Positions 35,808 through 44,747 are shown, numbered from the stretch's first letter. The stretch: 64,000 nucleotides of DNA from Sulfolobaceae archaeon (GCA_028277025.1 JAPYVG010000002.1:75154-139153); one strand, 5' to 3'. A program made the numbers and translations. The notes: generated by a model from the letters alone, not told the origin.

Positions 35808-35849
35808 CTTGTGCAGATGAGTCTTAGTAAAAAGGCCTCTCCATCTCCT

Positions 35850-36497
35850 TCAGAGTTTAAAGATAAGAGCGTTCAAATCCTCCTCATAATTTCTCAGTTC
35901 TTTGTCTATTGTTTTCTCTATCTCACTAACATCTACAAGTTTATTATTTTTCACGAACCAATAAGGTAAAACTACCTCATTCTGTTCATATACTCCAACG
36001 CTTTTAGGAACCCAAACCTCCTTACCGTTTATTACTAAAAGGTAAGCCTTTTGCGTCTCCACCTTAAGTTTTGCCGGGATCTTGATTAGCTCTTCATTAT
36101 ACTTTTTCTCTATTTCAAATCTTATCTTACGAACAATGTAATTTAATAATGTTGTTTTGTCCTCAAAGTATTTTCCGTCATAAAAGTATAGGCTTAAGTC
36201 TTTATGTCTACATACTTGTATCTTTTCTCCTCTGATCTCAATCCCGTCATTACAATTAATTACAGTTAATTCACCTTTTTCTAAAACATAATATTCTATT
36301 ACTGTCTTTTCATTACTCTTGTAAACTCTTTTTATCAAAGTTTCCTCTTTTTCATCCAATTCACCTTCTATATATTTTATGTTTTTTAGAGTGTGTATTA
36401 TTTTGTCCTTGAGCTTTACCTTTCTCCATTTGCTGTTTTCGTAAGCAAGGCAATACTCCTCTTCATTTTTACTAATTTTCCCTATCCTGACTCTCAT
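35850..36497 (-). CDS. uncharacterised 215-aa protein
   Basis: Not recognised. Soluble, very Lys/Glu-rich, beta-rich N-terminal two-thirds (TVIEYYVLEKGELTVINCNDG) and a helical end (DVSEIEKTIDKELRNYEEDL). No catalytic motif. Followed on the same strand by the gene for a 65-aa membrane protein 15 bp upstream, so probably one transcript of two genes. Confidence 0.7.
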   Translation of the reverse strand: MRVRIGKISKNEEEYCLAYENSKWRKVKLKDKIIHTLKNIKYIEGELDEKEETLIKRVYKSNEKTVIEYYVLEKGELTVINCNDGIEIRGEKIQVCRHKDLSLYFYDGKYFEDKTTLLNYIVRKIRFEIEKKYNEELIKIPAKLKVETQKAYLLVINGKEVWVPKSVGVYEQNEVVLPYWFVKNNKLVDVSEIEKTIDKELRNYEEDLNALIFKL

Positions 36498-36512
36498 GGT
36501 TTAAAATTTTCA

Positions 36513-36710
36513 TTAAAGCACTAAAAAGGCTACCACTAGAAGAGCAATACTTATAGTAAGGAGTATTGTTCCCAAGTTAATTGCCCATCTTTCCTCGAAC
36601 CCGGGTAGTTTAAGCTTATAAAAAATAATATGAACTCCCCCATAAAATAGTAAGATTATTGAGATTGTTGCAAAAATAATTCTTATTAACAATTCTGAAT
36701 TAATATACAC
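36513..36710 (-). CDS. small two-span membrane protein
   Basis: 65 aa with two hydrophobic segments (LLIRIIFATISIILLFYGGV; NLGTILLTISIALLVVAFLVL). Unknown family. It lies 15 bp upstream of the 215-aa gene on the same strand and is likely co-transcribed. Confidence 0.6.
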   Translation of the reverse strand: MYINSELLIRIIFATISIILLFYGGVHIIFYKLKLPGFEERWAINLGTILLTISIALLVVAFLVL

Positions 36711-36813
36711 GATATAACTATTCTCCGTTCATTTTAAAACTAACCATTAACTTAAAAAATATACAAAAAGTGTTTGAAAAGTGTGATATTACAAAGAATC
36801 TAGACAGACCAGA

Positions 36814-36990
36814 TTACTTCTTTAATTCCTTCAAGTTGTCTCTTATATCATCTACAATATCGAGAGCTTCATCAATTTCATCCTTTATGTCCTCTCCTTT
36901 ATTCGCCAAATCTATTAGTTCATCAATTTTATCAGAAAGGTCGTCCACCATATCTTTAATCTCTTCTAATATCTCCTTTTTCTCGCTCAT
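36814..36990 (-). CDS. small acidic coiled-coil protein (58 aa)
   Basis: Translation from ATG 36990 gives 58 residues beginning MSEKKEILEEIKDMVDDL and ending in DNLKELKK, with nearly 60 percent charged residues. Hydrophobic residues recur in a heptad pattern (I-M-L-I-L-I-L), so a coiled coil is likely. Codon use and the absence of stops on this strand support a gene, whereas the opposite-strand frame is Ser/Ile-rich and is its shadow. Function unknown; upstream of it, divergently, lies an amino-acid permease gene. Confidence 0.6.
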   Translation of the reverse strand: MSEKKEILEEIKDMVDDLSDKIDELIDLANKGEDIKDEIDEALDIVDDIRDNLKELKK

Positions 36991-37055
36991 AAAATAAAGT
37001 AAATCCCGTAGCTAATAACATTTTACTTTTTATCCTCCCTTCCACTTTTTGAAAC

Positions 37056-38348
37056 ATGGATAGCTTATCCAAAAAGCTTGAGCCAAAGGAAAACACTATT
37101 AAGCCTTACCTTGTTTATGCACAATCTTTAAGCTCTATAGCACCTCTCGGTTCAGTTTCTGCATATCTAACTTATGCCTTCTCATCCTCCCTATCATCAA
37201 CTTTCTTAGCCGGAATTATAGGAGTTCTAATATACTTCTTATGGGTTCTCATAGGGTATAGGTATTCTAAAGTTATAGCAACAACTGGTGGGATTTACGA
37301 TTTCGCTAGGAGTGGAGGAGGAGAGCTAATAGGCAAAATAGCTGGATGGCTATACTGGATAAGTTATGCCGTATATCTTTCATCCGCGACCACTTACTTG
37401 TCTGGTATTGTAATCCCTACAGTATTTAATGTAAATCCCATGTTATTAGAAATTGTAATTCCACTTGCCCTCACTCTCCTTATCTTATCTGGGGTTAAAC
37501 CACCATTATTTTACGCCTTAATTACCTCAAGTATAGAAGTAGTGTTAATAATTATACTGGGCGTAAAAGTCCTCAGTAGTACCGGACTTTCCTTATGGGA
37601 GCCCTTAACTGTAAATGTTAGTCTTTCCTCTTTCTTTTCTGGTGCGTTGGCCGTGGGCTTTACGCTAGCCGGTGGCGGTGCGTCATTCTTCTTAGGTTAT
37701 GAGGCTGAGGGAAAAGGTAAAACAGTGGGGAAAGCCTACATACTAGCTTATTGGGTAGCCTCTCTATCAGTACTATTTGCTGCATATTTTGAGACTGCGG
37801 CCGTTGGTTATTCTAATGAAGGAGTGTTAGAGCTCTTAAATACTACTCAATACCCTGGGTATTACATTGCGGAAAAATATGTTAATCCAACGTTTGGCCT
37901 TATAATTTTTATATTTACTGCCAATAGCCTAATAGGCTCAGTGACTGCTGCATATTTAGCACTGTCGAGGCTAACTTATTCTCTCCTTAAAAAAGACATG
38001 CTAACTTCAGTTTTAGTAGTAGCATCGCTTTTCATTGGAATAAACCTAATAGCATCGATTACGCAACAGTACTTAATCGTCTATACACTAACGACTGAAG
38101 CATCTTTAGTCACTCTTTATTCTTCCCACCTTTTAGTTTCTTCAGTCTTCCCATCTTTTACTAAAAAGGTAATAAGGTTAAAATGGTATGACTTTGCGTT
38201 AGCACTCTCTACTGTACTCTTAATGGGTTATGGGTTGTGGAGCAACCTTAATCAGACTTCATTAGTTGCTGAAATAGGAGTAATCTCATTAAGTTTAGGA
38301 GTTATAATTGGAATTATACACTGGTGGTGGTATAAACGTTTGAGGTAA
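37056..38348 (+). CDS. APC-superfamily amino-acid permease
   Basis: 430 aa with about twelve spans. The N-terminal SLSSIAPLGSVSAYLTYAF and RYSKVIATTGGIYDFARSGG correspond to the first span and the G-rich loop of amino-acid transporters. Leaderless start about 26 bp after TTTTTATCC. Followed by a 71-aa gene 17 bp downstream. Substrate unknown; it is one of three APC carriers in this window. Confidence 0.83.
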   Translation: MDSLSKKLEPKENTIKPYLVYAQSLSSIAPLGSVSAYLTYAFSSSLSSTFLAGIIGVLIYFLWVLIGYRYSKVIATTGGIYDFARSGGGELIGKIAGWLYWISYAVYLSSATTYLSGIVIPTVFNVNPMLLEIVIPLALTLLILSGVKPPLFYALITSSIEVVLIIILGVKVLSSTGLSLWEPLTVNVSLSSFFSGALAVGFTLAGGGASFFLGYEAEGKGKTVGKAYILAYWVASLSVLFAAYFETAAVGYSNEGVLELLNTTQYPGYYIAEKYVNPTFGLIIFIFTANSLIGSVTAAYLALSRLTYSLLKKDMLTSVLVVASLFIGINLIASITQQYLIVYTLTTEASLVTLYSSHLLVSSVFPSFTKKVIRLKWYDFALALSTVLLMGYGLWSNLNQTSLVAEIGVISLSLGVIIGIIHWWWYKRLR

Positions 38349-38365
38349 TAGAAAACCTAGTTAAA

Positions 38366-38581
38366 ATGGGAAAGACTCTAACTGCTCTGAATTACATTAA
38401 ACAACTAGTCAAAGATAATATTGATAAAGTAAGGGAAGACGAGGAGTGTAAAACAATTATAGACTTAGTTTTACGTTTTCCATCCCTAAATGACGAGAGT
38501 TGGAGGTATTTTGTTCCGAGACTAGAAAAAGAAGAGGTAATGGCGTTAATAGAAAAAATTAAGGATTGTCTTAATTTTTAA
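38366..38581 (+). CDS. uncharacterised 71-aa protein
   Basis: Not recognised. Helical and charged, with two Cys (EECKTIID, KDCLNF) and YFVPRLEKEEVMALI. It follows the permease gene by 17 bp in the same direction and is probably co-transcribed. Its stop overlaps the convergent MFS gene by 4 bp. Confidence 0.6.
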   Translation: MGKTLTALNYIKQLVKDNIDKVREDEECKTIIDLVLRFPSLNDESWRYFVPRLEKEEVMALIEKIKDCLNF

Positions 38582-40017
38582 ATTCCAGCATTAGCCTCAT
38601 TAACTTTTTCTAGGCTTTGTCCGATAGTATTTGGTAATACGAAAATTAGTACAATACCCATTATTACCATAGGGACTTGGAATAAAGTCCAAATAAGAAT
38701 TGAGGAAGTATAAATTCCAATCGATGCAGATAACTCATCTATTAATCCTATTATAATTGCAGTAGATATTGCTGCACCTAAATGGGCCGCACCGTCTGAG
38801 AACGCGAAAGCAGTAGCTCTAGCATAGGTTGGTACGTTCTCAGTACCGTTAAGGTAGTTCAATTGGTTACTCCATCCAACGCCTATAAAATTAGTTAATA
38901 ACATCCCGGCAAAAGCTGCTGGTATATTATTCTGCACTGTGAAATAAATTGTTATTAATACACCCAATAGCAGTCCAACCCCATAAGCTATAGTTGTTAA
39001 GACAGCCCTCCTTACCCTCTCTACTATAAATCTCAGCCCTATCGCACCTAAAAACGTGGCAACTCCCGCTAGCCCAAAGAGGAATGTATAAGTGTTTACG
39101 TCTTTTGATGGCACCACGTTACCGCTCCACAATAGATATTCTGTAAGATAAGGATATTCACCGAAGTAGAAGAAGAATATTGATAACATTACTGAGATTA
39201 TCCTAATGGTGTAAGTTTTATTCTTGAATACTGTAAACGGATCTTTTTCCTCAACTCTATAATTTAACGGGTTATAGGGAGGTAGTTCGTTAAGATGTGC
39301 TTTCACTTTCGCGTCCTCCTCCATTTTTCTCACGATCCTTTCAGCTTCGTCTAACCTGCCTTTAAGTGCTAACATCCTCACGGTTTCATCGGCGTGGGAT
39401 CTGATAATAAGTACTATAAAGGCTAATGTAGCACCTACTAGGAATATAACCCTCCAACCTATTGCTGGATTGAGTAAGTCTATTACTGAAGCTAAGAAAG
39501 GCCCTAATCCCAGTCCAGCCCATCCAGCAATATAGATTAGGTTAAAATATTGCCCTCTCTTCACTGCTGGAACCATTTCTACTATATACGTGGGTACTAG
39601 AATTAAGTCTCCTCCAATTCCCATGCCAGTAATAAATCTGAAGATGATAAACATTGGGTAATTAACTGATAGTGCATTTCCTAAACTCCCTACTGCTGTG
39701 AGCAGTGCCGTAAATATCAGCATCGGTTTTCTTCCATACTTATCCGCGAAATAACCTAACAGTATTGCTCCGGGGATGTAACCGAATAACCCCATAGAGA
39801 CTACTACTGATGCCTCTGATGGAGTTAGTCCGGTATACTGTAAGGAGGTTGGTGAGAAAGCGATCCCTATATCTATTACGTCGTACAGTGCTATGAAATA
39901 ACCAAATGCTAATGCTAAAATTACTGAAATAGGTAGTACCATAGTCGGTAGCCTGTCTATTCTAGCAGTTAGCTCAGCAATTTTAGAGTAAATATCAGAT
40001 TTTGAGGGTTTGCTCAT
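38578..40017 (-). CDS. MFS transporter, sugar/organic-acid symporter type
   Basis: 479 aa, twelve spans. The loop after span 2 has GYFADKYGRKPMLIF near 82-96, the MFS signature; the central loop carries DETVRMLALKGRLDEAERIV near 210, resembling the PESPR-type loop of sugar and aromatic-acid porters. Likely a proton symporter for a metabolite. A TATA box AAATA-type (CTTAAATAG, about 40043-40051) gives a near-leaderless transcript. Confidence 0.83.
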   Translation of the reverse strand: MSKPSKSDIYSKIAELTARIDRLPTMVLPISVILALAFGYFIALYDVIDIGIAFSPTSLQYTGLTPSEASVVVSMGLFGYIPGAILLGYFADKYGRKPMLIFTALLTAVGSLGNALSVNYPMFIIFRFITGMGIGGDLILVPTYIVEMVPAVKRGQYFNLIYIAGWAGLGLGPFLASVIDLLNPAIGWRVIFLVGATLAFIVLIIRSHADETVRMLALKGRLDEAERIVRKMEEDAKVKAHLNELPPYNPLNYRVEEKDPFTVFKNKTYTIRIISVMLSIFFFYFGEYPYLTEYLLWSGNVVPSKDVNTYTFLFGLAGVATFLGAIGLRFIVERVRRAVLTTIAYGVGLLLGVLITIYFTVQNNIPAAFAGMLLTNFIGVGWSNQLNYLNGTENVPTYARATAFAFSDGAAHLGAAISTAIIIGLIDELSASIGIYTSSILIWTLFQVPMVIMGIVLIFVLPNTIGQSLEKVNEANAGI

Positions 40018-40076
40018 GACAATATAAATAGTGTGTGACCCCTATTTAAGCATTTCATACCTACTTATACTTGTTT

Positions 40077-40086
40077 ATACTGTATT
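40077..40086. promoter_or_regulatory. ATACTGTATT element in the MFS/K-channel gap
   Basis: ATACTGTATT at 40077-40086 lies about 26 bp upstream of the TATA box of the MFS gene. The same ten bases recur inside the palindrome in front of the RHH gene (41393-41402). Shared control of the two promoters is possible; one ten-base match in AT-rich DNA is weak evidence. Confidence 0.3.
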
Positions 40087-40203
40087 TATTATACAATTTG
40101 TTGAAATACTAATTGTCACTGTTCTTAATGAAAATTTTCTACACATAAAGACGATGTAATGATAAAACGAAAACATTTTTAGTTATCTTTTTGAACACTT
40201 TTT

Positions 40204-41220
40204 GTGGATAAGGTAAGGTTATGGAACAGATATATTTTACGACTTTTAGAAATATTTACTGCACCGTATTCAGTCCTAAGAAAGATATACCCTCAGCTTA
40301 TTACTCTCTCAATAGTAGTTTATGTAATAGCATTAGTATTCGTATATTATCAACATCTTGACTGGATTTCAGCAATTTACGCTGCAGTAAATGTGATAAC
40401 TACAGTAGGTTTATATGCGCCAGATATTAACACTATGCCTTCTGATGAGAAATTGTTTTTAACGATCCTAATTCTATTTACGGTAGGCTTATTTGCCTCA
40501 ATGGTACAATCATTAATAGGTACTATAGTTAATAGGGCTACCTGGATAGACGTTAGGGCGAGGTGGAGAGGAACACACATGAAGTCTCATATTGTGTTGA
40601 TAGGAGATTCTTTAAGTATACTTTCTGCAGTAAAGAAATTAAACCAAATGGATAAGGATTTTGTGGTACTTACTCCATCCAAGGAAATCTATAGTGAAAT
40701 TAAGAGTGATAAGGTAATTTTAGGAGACCCTAAAGATGAAAATAACTTAATTTCTGCCGGTATAAAGAACGCCTTAGCCGCAATAATAGCTATGGATAAC
40801 GATTCGGAAACACTTTTAGTAACACTTAAAGTTCAGAAGTTGAACCCGCCACTTACTGTGGTTACTGTAGTAAAAGATCCCTCGCTTGTAGATCTGATGA
40901 AAACAGCTGGCGCAGACGTTGTAATACCTTATGAAGACATAATAGGTAGAATTTTAGCCTTTACCTCAGTATCCAAAAATTTTGCTGGAATAATATATTC
41001 ACCAGAAAGAAAAGGAGATTATTCAATAGCAATATTTGATGTAAAAAAAGAGGTTAGACTCAAAGACTTACCAGATAAAGTAGTCCCAATAGCTATTGTT
41101 AGAAATGGTAATCTGGATCCTTATTTCACTAAAGATACAGTTTTAAAACCTGGCGAGGCACTTTTTGTATTAGGTGACCCTTCGTATTTCAAAGAAGTTG
41201 AGAGAATTCTAGGAGGGTAA
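40204..41220 (+). CDS. potassium-channel-like protein with RCK (TrkA-N/TrkA-C) domain
   Basis: 338 aa: two membrane spans around a pore loop, then TrkA-N from about 128 (SHIVLIGDSLSILSAVKKL, DPKDENNLISAGI) and TrkA-C at about 245-338. The selectivity filter position reads TTVGLYAPD near 66-74, where K+ channels have TVGYGD, so ion selectivity may be changed. The RCK domain would gate the pore in response to a ligand such as Ca2+ or nucleotide. GTG start; no clear TATA box. Confidence 0.85.
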   Translation: MDKVRLWNRYILRLLEIFTAPYSVLRKIYPQLITLSIVVYVIALVFVYYQHLDWISAIYAAVNVITTVGLYAPDINTMPSDEKLFLTILILFTVGLFASMVQSLIGTIVNRATWIDVRARWRGTHMKSHIVLIGDSLSILSAVKKLNQMDKDFVVLTPSKEIYSEIKSDKVILGDPKDENNLISAGIKNALAAIIAMDNDSETLLVTLKVQKLNPPLTVVTVVKDPSLVDLMKTAGADVVIPYEDIIGRILAFTSVSKNFAGIIYSPERKGDYSIAIFDVKKEVRLKDLPDKVVPIAIVRNGNLDPYFTKDTVLKPGEALFVLGDPSYFKEVERILGG

Positions 41221-41390
41221 TAAAGACAACTGTATGTTAAAAATTGAATTTGCTGTATTTTACTTTCTCTTTAATTAGTTTTTATCAGTAAATCAAACTT
41301 TAGTCGCAAGAATTAATTCTATTAGTTTAAGTTAAGAAAATTGATTTCACATGAGGCGATACGAACGAAAAGCTTATAAGTGTAAACATG

Positions 41391-41403
41391 TAATACTGTA
41401 TTA
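41391..41403. promoter_or_regulatory. palindromic operator over the start of the RHH gene
   Basis: TAATACTGTATTA, a perfect 13-bp palindrome ending one base before ATG 41404. A TATA-like GCTTATAAG lies at about 41372-41380, so the palindrome covers the transcription start. This is the usual layout for autorepression by a ribbon-helix-helix protein, which the gene encodes. Confidence 0.55.
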
Positions 41404-41892
41404 ATGTCAAACAGTCAAGACGAAAACAAAAAGAAAACGGTTACGATAAGGGGAGTAGATATGTCATTATATGAGAGATTAGTAAAGGTTGCTAGGGATA
41501 GTGGGAAAACAGTTGGAGAAGTCATGAACCAAGCTATGAGCACTTTTCTTGGGGTGGCTGGAAAGGCTGGAGAAAAAATAGATCAAGCAATAAGTATGAG
41601 TAAGGATGTGGGGAAATCGTTTATTGAAGGTTTTAATGAGGCTAAAAAGAATATTGTTATAATTTCGGATTTGGAAAGTATAGAAGTAAAAAAGGAAGAA
41701 CTAGTAAGCTTCGGAAAGCCAGTGTCATTTAGGAATATCGGGAAATTAGTTTTAGTAGATATAGACCAAGACACTTTTAATACCTTTATAGATTCTATAA
41801 TCTCTGTGAATGAATTAGTAATACCAAGAAACTTAAATAAGTTTTTCGTTTTACAAAAATGTAAATTCGTTAAAAAGATAACTCAATCTTGA
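41404..41892 (+). CDS. ribbon-helix-helix regulator with a C-terminal effector-like domain
   Basis: 162 aa. Residues 10-48 (KKTVTIRGVDMSLYERLVKV then DSGKTVGEVMNQAM) fit a ribbon-helix-helix DNA-binding fold. After a helical linker (about 50-80) a second domain of about 75 residues begins with IVIISDLESIEVKKEEL and has an alternating beta-alpha pattern; not recognised. Leaderless start after the operator palindrome. Monocistronic; likely autoregulated. Confidence 0.7.
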   Translation: MSNSQDENKKKTVTIRGVDMSLYERLVKVARDSGKTVGEVMNQAMSTFLGVAGKAGEKIDQAISMSKDVGKSFIEGFNEAKKNIVIISDLESIEVKKEELVSFGKPVSFRNIGKLVLVDIDQDTFNTFIDSIISVNELVIPRNLNKFFVLQKCKFVKKITQS

Positions 41893-41924
41893 TTTTCTCT
41901 TTTTTCTCCTCCCTCCTTTTCTCT

Positions 41925-43022
41925 TTATCTCAGCAGAACGTAATAGATTAATGAAGATACGATTATCAATATGCTACAAATAATCCACAACAAGAGAAAG
42001 CCGAAATTAAGAATGATTATTGAGGCAATAAAAGGTGCGACTATTCCGCTACTTTGCCAGAAGAAATTCGCAAAACCACTTACACTACCGGCGTTCCTAC
42101 CGCCGATTAGGGACACTGCAGAAGAGTTTGCTGGAGTTATTATAAACCTAACGAAACCCATTAATACTGATACTATGAGAACTACATTACCTATGGATAA
42201 TAAGGCGGTTAAAACGCCGTAGATAAACTCAAAGAAGGACAAGGTATTTCTAACACCGATTTTAGAGATGATATAGCCGGCAATTATCGTAGAAGGAATT
42301 CCGGCTAAGGCTAAAGAAGAATAAGCAAACCCAGCAATTATAGGGTTTAAGCCTATGCTTAGAAAGTACTTATAAGCATATAGAGTAATTACCCAGTAAG
42401 AGAGGAAGAACAGAAAGCCTGAAAAGGCTAAAGTCAGTACTTTTTTATCTTTTATGATGGCGAATTGGGTGGACGAAGTCGTATAACTCTTGACTTTTAA
42501 ATAAGATAAGGCTAGGACTAGAGAGCTCAAAGCGATGAGGTAATAACTCCAGTTCCACCCGAATGAAAGACTAATGATCGGTAAAATTAGTCCAGCAAGG
42601 ACTATGGACAACGGCCAGGCTAAGCTATAATAACCTATGGCTACGGGTAGCTCGTTTTTATCGAAACTGGTAGATAAAATCTTAATAGTCACTGGGTAAA
42701 TCCAACCAGCGGACAAACCCATTAAAAAGCTAGCAATGTATTCAACCTCTATGCTTATTCCTAAACCACTTAAGAACGATGAAAAGGAAAGGCCTAAAAG
42801 TGAAATGAGTGCAATAATGTTAGGTTTAACTTTATCTGAGAGAAAACCTGCCGGAAGTTGGACTAGGATATAACCTATAAAAAACAAAGAAAAAATAATA
42901 CTATCCTCTATTTCTGTAGGCTTCAAATTTGAGTAAACAGAGACGATACTCCAGGCTATACGTGAGAAATAACTCATGAAAAATGAAGCTGACGTAAGGA
43001 ATATGATAAACACTTTTTTCAT
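41925..43022 (-). CDS. MFS transporter
   Basis: 365 aa with about eleven to twelve spans (YFSRIAWSIVSVYSNLKPTE, QLPAGFLSDKVKPNIIALIS near 57-76 as motif A). Substrate unknown. It lies 8 bp downstream of lysO on the same strand, so the pair may form an export/import unit. Confidence 0.78.
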   Translation of the reverse strand: MKKVFIIFLTSASFFMSYFSRIAWSIVSVYSNLKPTEIEDSIIFSLFFIGYILVQLPAGFLSDKVKPNIIALISLLGLSFSSFLSGLGISIEVEYIASFLMGLSAGWIYPVTIKILSTSFDKNELPVAIGYYSLAWPLSIVLAGLILPIISLSFGWNWSYYLIALSSLVLALSYLKVKSYTTSSTQFAIIKDKKVLTLAFSGFLFFLSYWVITLYAYKYFLSIGLNPIIAGFAYSSLALAGIPSTIIAGYIISKIGVRNTLSFFEFIYGVLTALLSIGNVVLIVSVLMGFVRFIITPANSSAVSLIGGRNAGSVSGFANFFWQSSGIVAPFIASIIILNFGFLLLWIICSILIIVSSLIYYVLLR

Positions 43023-43030
43023 TATTCCAC

Positions 43031-43894
43031 CTAAACAAGGCTTATTAAGGGTTCGATTATCGGTATGATTAGTGTTAAGATAAAACCGTTAATCATAGCA
43101 CTTATCGCATATTCTCCACCATTAAAAATTTCAACGTAAAGGGGTAAAGTAACGTCCATCGAAGTAGCACCCCCCACAGCAATAGCTCCAATAGGGCTAA
43201 ACTTACCCTTTGAGAAATTTGGCAAAAAGACGAAGGCTAACTGCTCTCTTAAAAAGTTAGATAGAAACCCCACAAGCCCAAGCGCGGGGCCATAAAACTT
43301 AGCAACTAATGGGCCGGTATAGGAATACCACCCAGAACCTAAAGTTATCATCAATGCTACCTTAAATGGTATTAATAATGAAATTAGAAGTGAGGATAAT
43401 AACGCACCTATAAAGTCAACTAATACCGAGACTATAGCAACCCTAGTAACACTCTTTAAACTTTTCTTGTTCAGAGATTTTGAAATGTCAATACCTATTA
43501 CAAAGGCTAACAAGTAAAGTTCATAATCAATAATAACGTCAAAGGGGATTTGAGAGTAGTCAAGTGGTATAAGACTTGCCAAGAAGCCGGCCAATAATGG
43601 GATTAAGTACTTAAGTTGTGATTTAAAGTTGATCTTACTTTTTACTTCACCATGCACTTCGTCTTTCAATATAAGAAACCCAGTGAAATACGTGACGAGA
43701 AGTACAACGATAGATATTAAGACTGAGATACCTAAATAGTAAATTACTCCCACCTTAACTTGTGAAAATCCCCAAAAGGAAATTGTAAAGATAAGGATTA
43801 CGATTATCGCATCAGTAACGTAATGAGGTAATCGCAAATATTTTCCTATTATGAGAGAAAGTAAATAAAGCGACATAAAAATCTCTAGGAACAT
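43031..43894 (-). CDS. lysO: LysO-type lysine exporter (DUF340)
   Basis: 287 aa with about eight spans. The C-terminal half carries the family motifs GSGWYSYTGPLVAKFYGP near 189 and GGATSMDVTLPLYVE near 240. LysO exports L-lysine in bacteria; in Sulfolobales it may do the same or handle a related cation. Co-oriented with the MFS gene downstream. Confidence 0.8.
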   Translation of the reverse strand: MFLEIFMSLYLLSLIIGKYLRLPHYVTDAIIVILIFTISFWGFSQVKVGVIYYLGISVLISIVVLLVTYFTGFLILKDEVHGEVKSKINFKSQLKYLIPLLAGFLASLIPLDYSQIPFDVIIDYELYLLAFVIGIDISKSLNKKSLKSVTRVAIVSVLVDFIGALLSSLLISLLIPFKVALMITLGSGWYSYTGPLVAKFYGPALGLVGFLSNFLREQLAFVFLPNFSKGKFSPIGAIAVGGATSMDVTLPLYVEIFNGGEYAISAMINGFILTLIIPIIEPLISLV

Positions 43895-43995
43895 ACTACT
43901 AACGTAGTTTCAGTTCTTAAATGACTTACTCTAGCTATTTGTAGAAGCTAATGAATACCACGGATAAACATAGAAAGAAAGTACAGTGGCTCCCC

Positions 43996-44091
43996 TTATA
44001 GTTTCGCATAACTTTCACAGAACTGTTCGCTTATATTAACTTCTTGATCCATCTTTACTACCTTTATAAACCTACTATACCTATTTGACAT
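43996..44091 (-). CDS. possible 31-aa small protein
   Basis: ATG at 44091 opens a 31-codon frame (MSNRYSRFIKVVKMDQEVNI, ending ESYAKL). A strong Shine-Dalgarno (AGGAGGGA) ends about 8 bp before the ATG and a TATA-like AATTTAAG lies further upstream at about 44120-44127. The combination is better than chance, but the peptide matches nothing I know. It points away from the HipA-like gene. Confidence 0.35.
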   Translation of the reverse strand: MSNRYSRFIKVVKMDQEVNISEQFCESYAKL

Positions 44092-44171
44092 AGTCTCGTT
44101 CCCTCCTTTTCGCTTACTTAAATTTTTACCCGTTATGTAGTTTTATAAGCGAACCGAACTAAAGGCACAAA

Positions 44172-44747
44172 ATGAAGTTTATAAAAAAGAAAAAGAACGA
44201 CGATGAAGTCCATTCAGTATATGAAATAGTATCAGAACTTTTCTCATCGAGGTTAGGCATAGCACTAGGCTTACCGGTATTAGAACTTAAATTAGTTGGT
44301 GAAGGGCTAGAAATGGAATACTTACCCGATTCCCTTGAGGTTAATAAAATAAGTAATTTGAAACAATTACAAGTATCTTTACCCTTTGAGGAATGGTTGC
44401 TCAACATTGATTTAAAGGAAGATCACGTTAGAGCTAAAGATGGGAAAGGATATATCATAGATCACGGACATACTCTTCTTTCGTGGAAGCCCCTTTACTA
44501 CGTGATGCAAATTATAGATAAGCCGGTAACTAGGTTTAAACTCTGGAGTGATAAAGAAAGTTTTTATGAAGGCGTAGAAATAATTAACTCAATAGACTGT
44601 CACTCCGTTAAGGTATTGCTCAATGAAACACTAGATGAGGTTCACAATTTTTATCCTCTGAATAACGATGCATATAGAGATTTCATGGAAATAAGCTACA
44701 AAATCCTTCAACATAGAAAGAAGATAATTAAAAACCTATTCATTTAA
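44172..44747 (+). CDS. small HipA-like kinase-fold protein
   Basis: 191 aa. The segment WLLNIDLKEDHVRAKDGKGY near 78-97 followed by IIDHGHTLLSW resembles the catalytic loop and metal-binding IDHG motif of the HipA-like (HipA_2) kinases, with an Asn/Asp and DHG in the expected order. The usual DR of the catalytic loop is DL here, and the protein is shorter than most relatives, so activity is uncertain. TATA box TTTTATAAG about 24 bp upstream. No antitoxin gene such as hipB is adjacent. Confidence 0.55.
   Translation: MKFIKKKKNDDEVHSVYEIVSELFSSRLGIALGLPVLELKLVGEGLEMEYLPDSLEVNKISNLKQLQVSLPFEEWLLNIDLKEDHVRAKDGKGYIIDHGHTLLSWKPLYYVMQIIDKPVTRFKLWSDKESFYEGVEIINSIDCHSVKVLLNETLDEVHNFYPLNNDAYRDFMEISYKILQHRKKIIKNLFI

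Noticed and set aside
36770..36997. 75-aa plus-strand frame rich in Ser and Ile
   Set aside because: Composition is that of an antisense shadow; the minus strand carries the sensible 58-aa coiled-coil gene.
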